Source of the DNA: Pseudoips prasinana
Lineage: Eukaryota > Arthropoda > Insecta > Lepidoptera > Nolidae
Direction of reading: 5' to 3'
NCBI GenBank assembly: GCA_951640165.1
Contig: OX621266.1
Span: forward strand, 3,100,001 to 3,164,000
DNA: 64,000 nt
In this document: positions 20,104 to 32,849 of the stretch, in pieces
How positions within the stretch are numbered: position 1 is the first letter of the stretch
Layout of the letters: each line of letters begins with the position of its first letter
Program-made: the position numbers and the translations under genes
The notes under the pieces: model-generated
Databases searched by the model: none
What the model saw: only the letters and a program-made list of their open reading frames with translations
Told to the model about the DNA's origin: nothing

Positions 20104-22924
20104 ATTATTGCTATAAATGTCAGGAAACCAAGTTGCATTTGTGCGTGTTTAGTAGTAAATCAACATGTTCTAATTGCTGTTGTTCCTGTCTGACATTATT
20201 TCTAATATATATAATTTGGTTTTTATATTAATTATATAATGTGGTTATTTTCAGGGGATTTATATGATCATAACTACAGTCAAATGGAAGGCATTCAAGA
20301 AATCGCACAAAATCTAGTTGTTGTCCAAGGTAATGTACATATGTTTTGGTCTTGCTATACCTTTGTTAACATTATATATTATGTTTTATATCTGATATAC
20401 CATTTTCTCATTTTAGAAAATCCAGTTGATCATTTATATTCAAGACCAGCCATGAATGCTCCTGCACATTCATTTATTGATACTGGTATTTATTTTTAAT
20501 TAGCTTTGGTTACAAATAATAATTTTAAAAATGAATTGGTTTCTTGGCACAACTATATTCTATGTTTTAGGACACACAGGTGCTAATTCATCTGGTTTGC
20601 AAATGATAGATCTTATGGAGATTGAGTCAAACCACTCTGTATCAATTTTGGAAGCCAAATCAACTGGTATTTATTTGCCTTTGTTTTAAATTAAATATTT
20701 GAAATGTCATTTAAAAAACGTATTACTGTTAAACCATACACTTTTAAAATGTGATACATACAGATTACAGATCATGCTTATCAGCCTACCACAATGAGTG
20801 TTTTGTATATCATAATATTGTGATATGATATTGGAATTTATTCTATTTCAATATGTAATACTAAGACAGGTAGTCTTACTATGAAATAGAAAAAGTTTTG
20901 TAGCTTTATTATAAATATGTGATAACATGATATCAAATGTTAAGATATTGTTCAGGTTCCTAAATGGTTGCTGAAATTCTTGAATCACTCTTATAATTTT
21001 TTACTAATATTTTAATTATAAAACAAAGTAAAAAGAGTAAAGATAAAAAACATGTCTTGCTTAACAATATGAGAATTAAATATTTTTCAATTTACAGATC
21101 TGATTCACAGTGTGGAGAAGACTAAATTAAGTAATAAAGCACCAAAAAAAATTGTTATAAGGAAAAGAGGTAAAGTATTATTATCTTTTTTAAACAAACC
21201 TTGACCTTCTTCCATAACAAATATATAGCTATATCCACTTTATTTACATTACATAACAAATACATTTAATGTATTTGTTATATCAAAGGTTTTACCAGCT
21301 ATTGAGACCACTTACTAGACATATACAAACCAGTTATTAAATTTATAAAAATTCTTTTTTTCAGCTGATAAACTTCCCTTGAACTGCAGATGCTTTATAA
21401 AAAAAATTAGAAAAATATCTGCTGAGGAAAACAAAACTCAAAAGCCATTTGAAGAAAGATTGGATGCTGCTAAGACTCTAAGCCATAGTCAATTATTTAA
21501 TAAATTTGATAAAATGTCACATCAGGCACAAGAGTTTCTTGTTATGCAGTTGAAAATGGCAAATATAAAGAAGAAGGCAATGAGGTACACTACCGGTGAA
21601 AAGCATTTGGCATTGGCCCTAATGAAGGAAAGCCCCAAAGGATATAGGCTATTACAGAAAATATTTAATTTGCCCAGTAAAAGAACACTTAACCGTCTTG
21701 CTGAAACTATCATATTTAACGTAGGGCTAAATGATAATATTTTTAAACTGCTAAAGCATAAAACACAAAAATGGGACACAAAGAAAAAACTCTGTTCTAT
21801 TTTATTTGATGAAGTTGCTCTTACACCACATCTCACTTATGTTGAGTACCAAGATGAGATAAGAGGCTTTAAGGACTTTGGGTATGGAAGAGAATTAAAG
21901 TTTTGTGATCATGCCTTGGTATTCATGTTAAGAGGAATATGCTCTAACTGGAGGCAGAATATTTGCTTTTATTTTTGTGAGGGAACAACAGCAGCTGCTA
22001 CAGTTGTAAGGATTTTAAAGGAAGTGGTCACTCAAGTCTTAGAGACAGATTTAATACCCTTAGCTGTTGTATGTGACCAGGGCTCAACATCAGAACAGCC
22101 ATGAATTTGTTAAAAATTGAGACTGAACGAAAAAGAATTTTAAATGAGGAGTATAATGGTGAGTAGATAAACTAAACAGTCTACAAATAGCTTTTGCTAT
22201 TAAAATTAATGTTATTGCATTAAATATTTTTGTTTGCAGATGGAACTATTGAGATATCAGGCCAACAGTTAAGTGTGGTATATGATCCCCCACACTTACT
22301 TAAAGGCCTAAGAAACAACCTGCTGACAAAAAATATGATTTACAAAGGCAGAGTGGCCACTTGGAAGGACATAGAAAGTGTGTTTGAATCTGATTGCCAA
22401 CTAGGACATACTAGGATGCATAAAAAACTAACGGAACATCATGTTTATGCAGCAAAAATGAAGAAAATGAAAGTTAGTGTAGCCGCCCAAACTCTGAGTG
22501 CAACAACCAGTGCATTGCTTAAATACACTGCATTATTCAGTAAGTCTCTTAAATACTTAGTTACCACATTACAATACCAAATAATACTGACCTAACAATT
22601 GTCCTCTCAATAGTGTTTAATTGGCACATCATTTTATGCAAACTTACTTAGTCCTTGTTATTAGAAATATTTGAACCAATTTGACAGAACCTTTACATGT
22701 ATAAGCAGAGAATATTAAACCCAAATAACTCATATATCTGTTGTAAGTTGCCTATACATATTGTATAAAATGGCATTACAATTAAACACTTTCAGTATGA
22801 TTACACTTTGCTTTTATTCTTTGATAAAAAGCATTATGACCTAAATGATTTAAATACAGTAGCTTAAGCTTATAATACTAATAAACCATTAGGTTCTTCT
22901 ATTTTAAGGATTCCCTAACAAAAT

Positions 22925-23165
22925 AAATGTCGAACCTAAACCACTTACATTGTTGTGGCCCAGTAGCTGGCTACCTCAATTATGTAATTTTTATTTAAAG
23001 ACCACGCCCGCACAAGGGAATCTAACCCCTGTGTCGCTGGGTACTTTACAAACATATAATATTTCTGGTTCATACAAATAGTTGTCCGGCGCGGGACTCG
23101 AACCCACGACACGAAGCGACGAGGCGACTGTCTTCGCCACTACGCCACACGTGCAGTCGTTGCAT
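22925..23165 (-). mobile_element. tRNA-derived SINE
   Basis: On the minus strand from 23163: A box TGGCGTAGTGGCGAAG, B box GGTTCGAGTCCCGCG, then an unrelated body. It has no acceptor-stem pairing for a real tRNA. It sits in intron 7 of the P-like gene, which explains that intron's length (about 1 kb against 80-430 for most of the others). Confidence 0.65.
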
Positions 23166-25152
23166 TGGTGCTATTCACTAATAATAATACAAAGTCTTAG
23201 GGTGCATGTGTACGGGCTCTTATAACTTTAAGTAAGTAGGACTTAGTATGGTCCAGAACACCATACTCGCACAGAATGAGGAGATATTAGATTCTAACTC
23301 TTAAAGAATAATATCGACTGTGAAATTAATAATAAACTACACAGTTGAGTAAACCGTAAACTATTTTTATGAGTGGGTTTTGCTGGAAAGCATTTTTTAA
23401 ATGGTTATAAAGTTACTATGATAGTCTTCCAAAATTATGTACCATTACAGAAAATAAAATTAAATAATAATGTAACGACTGAACTTATTATAAGACCTAG
23501 TTTATAGAAGCCTATATTAATCATTGCCAGATATGATCCCTTGTTATGTAGTTTGTATGTTATTTATTACAGCATGTTCTATCTAATTATGTAATATTTC
23601 AGGAACTACAGTCTCTGGTGAACATGTCAGCGAAACAATGGCTACAACAGGAGAAGCTGTGGAATTTTTTGACAGGCTCTTTGATAGTGTCAACGGATCT
23701 CGAGGGAGCACTGTCCGGGGCAAACTGCGTGGACCAATTAAGCCAGGCACTCAGCACTTCAGTTTCTGGATGGAAAAATATTGAAAAATATGCAATTCAT
23801 CGATACAAATAGCAAGAGAACCCGTAAAAATAACAAAACTTATAAGGTTTGAGTTCCTTCCCTTAATGGTTGGATAACATCTATAGAAAGTTTTGAAAGG
23901 TTGTCTAAATTATTGTTCGAAAAATATGAGATACAATATTTTTATCCTAGGAGAGTTAATCAAGATCCTCTTGAAAATTTCTTTGGTAGGATCAGAGCTA
24001 TCAACTATAGAAATGTCAATCCTGATGCGAATGCTTTTATTAATTCTTTTAAATCATTGATAATGTCAAACGTTATGGGTCCACACTCTATTTACGCGAA
24101 CTGTGAAGATGACGTCATTGATTTTTTAAAGATTATATCCTCGTCCAATGTTTATGAGAATTCCTCATCCAATAATGATGAGAATTTCTCAGCAACATTA
24201 GATGAGGATAAAGAAAATAATATCAGTGGACCCATAACAACAATCCAAACCACCAGCATAGCAACCAATCTCTAAATCCAGTTAATAAAAGATTGAGTGT
24301 CCACTCTTTAGCATATACTGCAGGTTATATGTGCAGGAGAGTGACAAAAAAATTTAATTGTAAAAGATGCTCTGAGACATTAATACAAACTAAAAGAGAT
24401 GTATTTCATAAATGGATAGAACAACGAGAATACAACCTTTTAAAACACAGTAATTTAACATATCCATCAAAGAAGTTTTTGTTATTATACAGGGATATCT
24501 CTGCGCTTATACATGATTTTTTGAATAGAAATGCACATAAGAAATGTATAAAAAGAATAATAAAAACGGAAATAATAAAGAAATACGATATAAATTGGTT
24601 GGGGTGTACTCATCATAGAAGTCAAGTGAAAGAATGGTTGCTTAATTTAATGTTACGCACCCATATACATAATTGGTGCAACATTATCAATAAAATTTTA
24701 AAAGGAGGTGTGCAAGAAAAACTTGTGAAAAATATGTGTGCACCTCAACAAATTGCCTTTGAAAAATATAAAGCCTATAGGTTAAGACGAAAAAATAAAA
24801 ACAGTACAATCTGATAAGTTGTTTTATTTTGATTTCGTTAGTTACATCAATTAGACTACCTATTGCAGGACGAAATAAACTTCGTAAATAATTAAATTAA
24901 AACATTTCCACGGCACAGCACTGGCTATGGTATCGATATTTAAGTATAGCTGAACGTCGATATTTTCTATAAAACTACTCATGCTGGTACATCACTAGGT
25001 GACGTTAAGACACTAGCGCTGGATTCTCGCTGTTTGGAGGTTGAGTGAACACGTGTTCGGGATTCATTCATTATTTCTATACAATTGAGCTTCTTATCGT
25101 GTTGTTTTTGTGCTGTAAGTGTTTGTGTGTGTTCTTTTATTAATAATTGGTA

Positions 25153-26611
25153 ATGGATACTGTCCATCCCCCCGATGGGGGGATGGACACTGATCGTCCT
25201 CCTGATGAGGGGGGCGGCGGCAATGAGGATGGGATTGTACCTGCGCAGAGGACTACGCGTGTCGCTAAGAAAAGACCATTGGACGCTGTAGACGGATTCC
25301 AAAAAGACAACGTCTCCCGCTGCGTCGGTACAATCCGAATATGTGTGCCCGGATTATGTCAACAAATTCCGATATGGTCCTACTGATGTTGCTCCGTTCC
25401 TGGTCCACGTCACGTCAGATTGTTCTCTCCATTCGTTAAAGATAGCCCAACTAATACACAAAAATAATGTATCTCATATAGTCCAAGGTGGGATAAAATC
25501 AATAGGACGAGGTAAAATAGTTATCGAGTTTTCTTTGGCTGACTCTGCTAATGATTTTATTTCTAACGAAACTTTTTTGGATGCAAACAATTTAACTGCT
25601 GGAATTCCGAAATTCCATATTACTCGTATGGGAATTGTTAAGAACATCCCACAGGACTGGTCTCTTGATAATATGATTGATGGCATTACATACCCCAGTA
25701 CTTGTGGAGAAATTGTCAAAGCTCGGCGATTAAATAAAAAAATTATTAGGGAAGGGAAGACGGAGTGGGTTCCATCAACTACGGTAGTTCTCACATTTTT
25801 AGGCCGTGTTCTGCCGGAAAGAGTGTATTGTTTCAATTCATCTCTTCCAGTTGAACTGTACCAACTACCAACAATTCAATGCCGCCTATGTTGTCGTTTT
25901 GGACACATAACATCACAGTGCAGATCTTGTGCTAGATGTTACAAATGTAGCAAGTCTCATCGTGGTAACACTTGTGAGGTTGAAGAACAGGATGCTAAAT
26001 GTGTCTTTTGTTCAGGTCGTCACATGGCAACATATTCTCAGTGTCCTGAGCATATCAGGCAAAAGAATATTAAAGCGGTTATGTCAGAGGAGAACATCTT
26101 ATTTGTTGAGGCCTCCCGTAGGTTTAAATCAGCTCGGCCATCTTATGCAGAGAAAACAAAATTTTCCTTGCAGCCACATACAGATCAAACTCCTTCACCA
26201 CCTCGACATAGGGTGCCTTCCTCTCCGCTAGTTGGGGAGCCTCCTTTGGCTCAGACAACTTCATACAGAGAGACTGTATTTAAGGACCGTAGGCCTAGAC
26301 CAACCCTTGTCCCAGGGTATGATGTCAATGCTCACTATGAGCTTTCTCAGTCTCCTAAATCTTCTCAACCTAATGGTTGTGCCTATCCTAAACCTTCTGT
26401 TTCTTCTCCTGTGTCTTTCATGATTAACCCTTCTTCTCTTGTTGCTCCTACTCCTGATGATAATCTGATAGAGCTTCTTCTTTGTACAGTTATAAATATT
26501 GTAGAAAAGTTTAGTGATGCCATTCCCCATAATGTCATGAATCTTCTCCATCAACTTTTAGCTTTTTTTATAAATAAAAATGGCTCTCACCCTCCTTCAG
26601 TGGAATTGTAG
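25153..26611 (+). pseudogene. LINE A ORF1, gag-like nucleic-acid-binding protein
   Basis: The ATG at 25153 opens an acidic, glycine-rich N-terminus with RTTRVAKKRP. One frameshift near 25285-25310 moves to the frame that then runs 400 codons. About residues 190-250 hold three zinc knuckles: CRLC-x4-H-x4-C, CYKCSKSHRGNTC and CVFC-x3-H-x5-C. A serine/proline-rich C-terminus follows. ORF1 proteins of this group bind the LINE RNA. The knuckles and most of the ORF are intact. It ends 32 bases inside ORF2. Confidence 0.8.
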
Positions 26612-29600
26612 AAATATTCGCCATAAAAAGCATGAACGAATTAATTTAATGAATTCACACCAACCTTTAGTCTGTGCAATTTCAGAGACCTGGCTTAAAC
26701 CTGGCAGTACATTTAGAGTGGCAGGATTCTCTTGTCTTCGTGATGACAGAGAGGATGGCTATGCTGGGTGTGCCTTACTTATAAATAGATCATATAAATA
26801 CTCTCAAATATCTCTTCCTTCCCATGACTCAGAATTACATGTAGTTGCTGCTAAGCTTCTAGGTGTAACCTTTGTGTCTATCTATATTCCTCATCCCAAT
26901 ATAACTTTGATTAATAACCTTCGTTCCATTCTTTCTAATATTTCGGGCCCTCTTATTATTTTAGGTGATTTAATATACACCATACACTATGGGGATCACA
27001 TTTCTGTGATTCTTTGTCACCATCCCTTATTGATTTGTTTGATGATTTGAATGTCTGTGTACTTAATGATGGCTCAGCCACCAGAAGAGTATCTCCCATT
27101 CAAAACATAAGTGTTGTTGACCTTTCCCTAGCTTCTCCAGTTCTTGCTTCATCTTTATCTTGGTCTGTTCTGCCATTATCTTATGGAAGTGATCATTTTC
27201 CCCTTCTGTTAGACTGGCATCGTTCATGCAATATTGCTCCTGCACCTCCTCCCCTTCTCAAATATAGTCTCCCTAAGGCTGATTGGGATAAGTTTTCATA
27301 CTTGGTTGACTCTAAAACTGCTTCTCTTCCACATATAACATATCATAACTTTCATTATGTCTATTCGGAATTTTTTTAATGCCTTGCTTCATGCTGCGGA
27401 TAATTCCATTCCTTTAAAAAATTCTTTTTGCAATAAAATTCCATCACCTCCTTGGTGGGATTCTGAGTGTACCTCTTCTGTAAATCTCCGTAATGAAGCT
27501 GAGTATATGTATGCTAGAGATCTAAGTATGGAAAATTACATTACTTTTCGTAAAACCTCTGCTCGCACAAAAAGATTACTGGCCAGGAAAAAGTTACTTG
27601 GATGGCGTAAATTCTGCGAATCAATTTCACCACGTTGCCCACTTTCTTTAGTTTGGAAAAAAATTAAAATATTTCGCAGATCTCAAATAAATTATCATAA
27701 TTCAGATTCTAATGATTCTTCTAATTGGTTTTCAAATTTCTTCAATAATCTAGCACCACCTTCTGTACCTAACTTTGATTGTTTGTCTCCTTCTTTGATA
27801 CCAGTAAACAATGGTGATCGCATGAATGACATTTTCACCATTAATGAGCTTTCTTGCGCACTGGAAGGCCTGAAAGATTCTGCCCCAGGCATGGATGGTA
27901 TTCCGTATTCTTTTATTATTAAATGTTCTTATTCTTCCAAATTATTTTTTCTTAATATTATCAATCATGTATTCCTTTCTTCTTCAGTTCCTGAGTCTTG
28001 GAAATCTCAAATAATAATTCCTATTATTAAACCAGGTAAGAATCCTGCTGAATCTACCTCTTACAGACCTATTGCTCTCTCATCCACATTGGCTAAGATT
28101 TTTGAAATTTTAATTAAAAATAGACTTGAATGGATTGTAGAGAATAAAGGCTTACTTTCTAGATCACAGTTTGGTTTTAGGAGGGGAATGAGCACGATGG
28201 ATAGCCTTAGTGTTCTCACTACCGATATTCGTCGTGCGTTTTCCGAGGGCGAGAGTCTTATTGGGGTGTTTTTGGATATATCATCAGCATATGATAATGT
28301 TCAACTTCCCCTACTCAGGCAAAAATTGCAACATCTGAGTATCCCGGCAAGATTGATCAACGCTGTTTGCAATTTATTTATGTGTCGTTTAATTCATATG
28401 AGAGTTGATGGTAAAATCTCTGAACCCAGGTTGGTATATAAGGGTTTGCCGCAGGGGTCAGTTCTAAGCCCTATTTTGTACCAGACCAATCAGTCAATTG
28501 TTTTTGTCACATTTTACAATATGCTGATGATATTGTTCTATATGCCTCCTTTAAGGCACTCGATACATCCTCCGTTAGACTAAATAGTGCTTTAGATTAT
28601 TTAAATGTTTGGTTAAGTGACCATGGACTTTCTCTCTCTGTCTCTAAGTGTAATGGTGTGATATTTTCTCGTAAGAGAAATATTCCTAGGGTAGAACTAA
28701 TGGTTGACAATGAGTCCATTGGTATAAAGGATAGTGTAAAATTTTTAGGTATAATTTTAGATTCTAAATTATCTGGGTGTCAACATCTAACATACATAAG
28801 TACTAAATGTGAGAAGGGTGTAAATGTTTTGAGAGCTTTGTCTGGAGTTGGGTGGGGTTCTCACCCTTTTAATCAAAAGATCCTCTACAATGCCATCATT
28901 CGCAGTCACTTTGACTATGGATCCTTTGTTCTTGAGCCTTGTAGTAAGCTGGCCTTGGCTAGGCTAGATAGAATTCAGGCAAAGTGTCTTCGTATTATTA
29001 TAGGTGCCATGAAATCTTCATGTTCCAGTGCCCTCCAGGTAGAGTGCTTTGATCCCCCACTAGCTTTCCGTAGGCAATATTTATGTGATCGATTCTTATG
29101 CAACATTTTGCAAAATCCCTCCCATTTACTTTATAATAAATTATATTCTCTTTCTGGTTTAATACACTCTTCAAAATATTGGCATCATAAAGAGCTACCT
29201 CCTCTACTCAAAAGTTTTAATAGGTTTACCAATAAATTTTCTATATTCCATTTAGATAAAGACCCATTGTTTAAATTTGAGTATGAATCTTTGCTTTTTA
29301 AGCCTAGAATTGTTCTGGATTTTGGAATTGCCAAAAATGATCCAGGTGCTAACGCAAAGTTCTGTGACATCATTGAGCGGGATTGGCCAGGATGGTTAGC
29401 TCTGTTCACTGATGCTTCTAAACAGTCTGTGGAAGATTATGTGGGAGCTGCTGTTTGGATCCCCAAATATAATATTGTTTTAAGTTTTAAATGTACACAA
29501 CAAACTTCCATTTTTACTGGGGAAGCTACTGCTGTTTTGGAGGCTGTATCTTATGTACTTTTTCATAAACTTAATAAATCAATCATCTTCTGTGACTCCC

Positions 29601-30262
29601 TCAGTTTGTTGCAAGATATTAATAAGCTTCCATTCCGCTCAAAAGATAGATTCTATCTCACTATAAAAATTAAGAATGTTTTATTCCAATGTTTTTCTTC
29701 TGGTATTGATGTAGTGTTAGCTTGGATTCCTAGTCATAGTGGTATCAGTGCAAATGAATCTGTTGATCTGTGTGCTAAGGATGCCATCAGACTCGGAGTC
29801 AACTCCTACGTTAAATGTTTTTCACGAGACCTTAAAGTAGCAACTAAACCTCATATGGTGAAATTGTGGAATGATGAGTGGCAAAGAATAAAGTCAGTCA
29901 AAGCCAAGCACTTTGGTAGCTTACAACCTTTTGTACCAGTCAAACCTTGGTTTTTTAAGTACCGCAATGCTCCAAAATTAATCACTTCCACAATCATTCG
30001 TCTTCGATTGGGCCATGTTTGCACGCCAGTTTTTCTAGCAAAGATAAGAATAAGAGACAATTCTATCTGTGAATGTGGACTTGAGGAAGGAACTGTAGAC
30101 CATATATTTTTTAATTGTTCAAATGTTTCTGTCCCTTTGTATGATATCCTTCCTTGTGACTTCCCTCGTCCTGTGAATGTTAATACTTTGTTATCTCTTG
30201 ATTTATTTTCTTATTATAAAGTGTTAGTAAAATTTCTTTCTGTTAATAATATTCGTTTATAA
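26580..30262 (+). pseudogene. LINE A ORF2: endonuclease, reverse transcriptase, RNase H
   Basis: Begins MALTLLQWNCRN; APE endonuclease marks are SETWL and, later, GSDHFP. RT marks are FLDISSAYDN, GLPQGSVLSP and YADDI. RNase H marks are FTDAS, GEATAVLEA, FCDS and WIPSHSG, followed by a CECG-x5-DHIFFNC knuckle. It is broken three times: one T missing at about 26966, where GDFN should be, which also removes the catalytic Asn; one T too many in a T-run near 27372; and a change near 28480-28505 between GSVLSPILY and the YADD strand. The last piece is open from about 28505 to 30262. Confidence 0.85.
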
Positions 30263-30422
30263 TATTTTATTTAGTATGTTCAGTTATTTATTTATTCTAA
30301 GTAAACCTAACCTTTAAGTGTATTTGTTTTCTAAGTTGCTCAAGCGTTTCTTTATTTGTCTTTTATTTATTCTCTTTTGCTTTTCCATTAGTAAACGTGT
30401 CTATTACTCGCCTTTATATATA

Positions 30423-30776
30423 TGACGGCGTTTACGTTAAAACGTCAGGTTGACATGACTGTCAATGTCATCCTAGCGAAGCGTCATTGTTGATGGTGGT
30501 GTGGGCGGCCATCTTGAAGTGACTTTTGAACGAGACGGCGCCCGCGCACCATGCTTGTGACGAATCGCTGAGAATCTTCGCCATCACGATATTTTAAGAT
30601 TTCATTTGATTGATTTTATATTGTAGTAATCACTAAACATCTATTTAAATTGTGATTCTTGTGAATTACGTTGATTGTGATTTGAAGTAATTTATTTTTG
30701 TTTCGCCCTCACCTACCCATGAAATTATAAGAGGATGAGTTGTGGTGAAGAGCCTTCAAGCCGTCCTGTCTCCACA
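30423..30776 (+). repeat. 5' LTR of copy B
   Basis: 354 bp. It shares GTTTACGTTAAAACGTC and TGACATGACTGTCAATGTCA with the other LTR of this copy, against the copy-A variants at those bases. Confidence 0.85.
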
Positions 30777-31968
30777 TCAGAAGTGGGATCAAGAACCGAA
30801 GATAAGCCACATGGTGAAGAAATTTTTCGAAAAATGTTTGAGCTAGAAAATAGCCGGATGTTGAGTCTGATGGAAGCGATTAAAAATCAAGTGAGCGCCC
30901 ACAATATAAAACAACTCAAATTCGACCCCAAACTGACACAAACGCACGTGCTTGGGCATACTGTTGACCTTTGTTTCGGTGAAAATCATTTATAATAGCT
31001 ATGGTGCGCTGAAAAGCACGGCGTCACAGTGGCTATCACAAATATCGTTCCTTGAGATGCGGTGGTTGCAGATTCGAGTTATTTACTCCACGGAATGATA
31101 GTGTTGAAACACCCGTGACTGACCTCATTAACCTGCAAAATAGCAAACGCAAGGAAAACGAATATCTGCGCGTGACCATACATTGCGCTCATAGCAAGAT
31201 GCTCTCACCGGTCTGTAAGTGATCGGCGAGGTTAAGCAACTACGCTCGCGGTCAGTCCATAGATGGGTGACCGCCAAAGTGGTTTAATTTCTGAGCGTCT
31301 CCGTGCTTCGGAGGGCACGTTAAGCTGTCGGTCCCGGTTGTAGTCATTAGACAACAGTCGTTAAGCCATGACAGAGGCCTACTGGGCGGCTTGAGCAACT
31401 CTGACACTAGGGTTACCACTGCCCATACGATAAGCAAGCAAGCAACCATACATAAACCTCAAAATGGCCAAATATGAGCGAAGACTACATTGCTGTCCAC
31501 TGCACTGTCACATTCGTCAAAATTCCACAACCACCTACAACGATTAGCCTTCAATACGGAGATTATTACGAGAAAGAAGCTGCAGCGAGAATTGAAACCG
31601 TCTACTTTTATGAAAAGGAATGCGCCTCAAGTAGCTGAATATAATTGTGTAGACGCAAAACGATTCGAAACTGTATCGTTCTTAATGTGGTTTTATAGTG
31701 TTTTTAAATTGTTTTTTTTAAGTGCTTTTAAAGTGTTTTCAGTGCGGCAAGCTAGGACATGGTGCATGTGAGTGTCGTCCGAAAAAGAGAAGGTCAAAAA
31801 CGCCGGCAGCGACCTGGTCTTCTGCGACCAGAAACCAGACATCGCTGCTGTTTACGCTGTGGCCATTTAGCTTCGAAGTGCAACCGTGGCAATAAACAAC
31901 GCGATCACAAGAGATGCCCGTTAACGTCTACGTCGTTAACACACCAGAGAGGACATTTTGGTGAGTAG
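30738..31968 (+). pseudogene. Decayed gag of copy B
   Basis: Parallels 6354-7320 closely, including the start in the LTR, the CFQC-type knuckle (around 31738-31780) and the later LRCGHLASKC piece. It differs by a 3-base deletion near 30812 and by the 5S SINE. Same frameshifts as copy A, so the decay predates the split of the two copies. Confidence 0.65.
31184..31445 (+). mobile_element. 5S-rRNA-derived SINE (262 bp)
   Basis: The segment 31221-31275 has the 5S internal promoter: GAGGTTAAGCAACTACGCTC and CGGTCAGTCCATAGATGGGT plus GACCGCC. A non-5S body follows and the 3' end is (GCAA)n. CCATACAT flanks it (31176-31183, 31446-31453), and copy A has the unoccupied site at the matching place (TGGCCATACATAAACC, near 6796), which proves a discrete insertion. 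5S-headed SINEs (SINE3) are transcribed by RNA polymerase III and mobilised by LINEs. Confidence 0.85.
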
Positions 31969-32224
31969 TTCCATTTTTATACGTTTCTAGAGCTGATTGC
32001 TCACTCATGACTCATGAGCTACAGACGGCTTATAAATTTCGAGCAAAACTGTCTTATAATGTTGTTAACTATTCTTGTAGCTTACAAATTTCAACACAGA
32101 TGGAGATCGATAATATTTCGTTGTCTTTCATGGACAACCCAATCGTCATTTACGTTATGATATCATGATTTAACGCGAGACTTAAAAAATCGGCCACACG
32201 TGCCGGCCACGGCGGCCAGTCTTA

Positions 32225-32545
32225 GTGGAGATTGGCCAATTTAGTGGGACGTATTATGGTGCACGGGTGTCCGCGCGGGAATGGGGGCGCTTTTTGTTCC
32301 ATGACTCTCGTGATCCGATGAGTCGACTGACGGCGCGGCCGATGAGAGGTCGGGCTCGGGACTTACGGATTTGCGAGCTCTCCGAGGCACGGGGGTGTAA
32401 TGCTGCCAGCTCCCGGACTTCGGGCTGATACTGGGAGGTTTCTTTTTACGGATAAGTCCCAAAATCGTTTTTTTTGGCCCGAACCGTGTTCGAACCCAGC
32501 ACCTCATTAACGGCTAACGCTGGACCAACGAGGTGGGCAAATATG
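32225..32545 (-). mobile_element. tRNA-derived SINE
   Basis: Minus strand: CGTTGGTCCAGCGTTAGCCG (A-box side), GGGTTCGAACACGG (B box), GGGCCAAAAAA, then CAGTATCAGCCCGAAGTCCG and CCTCGGAGAGC. The body is shared with 63361-63665 and 3686-3790. It is GC-richer than its surroundings. Confidence 0.65.
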
Positions 32546-32849
32546 ACCTGTAATAAACTGACATTTTATCTGTCTAAAATAGTAAACCTTTGTGACGCGA
32601 CTGAATTCAATATTGATTTGGTTTCTCACAATAATTATGTAGTTCGTAGTGCTCTTGAAATTATTTGATAGTCCGTTTACCACCGGAGTACCTACTACTT
32701 TGCTAATAATACCCCTATGACGACGTTCCGATGTCCTAATAGATTAAGTCCAAACTGTGCTAGTTTAGTGTGGTGTGATAAATAAAGTAAACTAATTGCA
32801 TGAAATTTTATTCGAGCTAGTTTGTCACTATTCTCCTCTCCTTACCTTC

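Larger units (their letters stand above)
19342..24814 (+). pseudogene. THAP-domain P-element transposase, inactivated, seven introns
   Basis: Exons: 19342-19624, 20255-20329, 20417-20485, 20571-20666, 21098-21169, 21365-22158, 22240-22539 and 23603 onward. Every intron visible is GT-AG and phase 1. Exon 1 encodes a THAP zinc-finger (CCVVGC ... VCQKHF), which in this family binds element ends. Exon 6 carries the RNase H-like core with LFDEV and VVCDQGS. Exon 7 has the P-family DPPHLLKGLRNNL motif. The last exon has NQDPLENFFG, holding the final acidic residues, then a Cys-rich HSLAYTAGYMCRR tail. The gene is broken by single-base frameshifts near 22087 and 23785, an in-frame TGA near 23850 and a frameshift near 24200-24280. 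THAP9 and Drosophila P are the known relatives. A once-active transposon or a lost domesticated copy; the first is likelier. Confidence 0.85.
24985..30418 (+). mobile_element. LINE A, I/R1-group non-LTR retrotransposon
   Basis: A 5' UTR of about 170 bp, ORF1 (25153-26611), ORF2 (26580-30262) overlapping it by 32 bp in another frame, and a short 3' UTR. EN, RT and RNase H occur in that order in ORF2, which limits it to the I/R1/LOA group. The copy is full-length or nearly so but carries several frameshifts. LINE B (41.2-46.2 kb) is a diverged relative. Confidence 0.8.

Noticed and set aside
24979..25302. 107-codon minus-strand frame
   Set aside because: Opposite strand of the LINE A 5' UTR and ORF1 start; no features.
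31221..31275. 5S rRNA gene
   Set aside because: Only the internal promoter part is 5S-like; flanks, tail and target duplication show a SINE.
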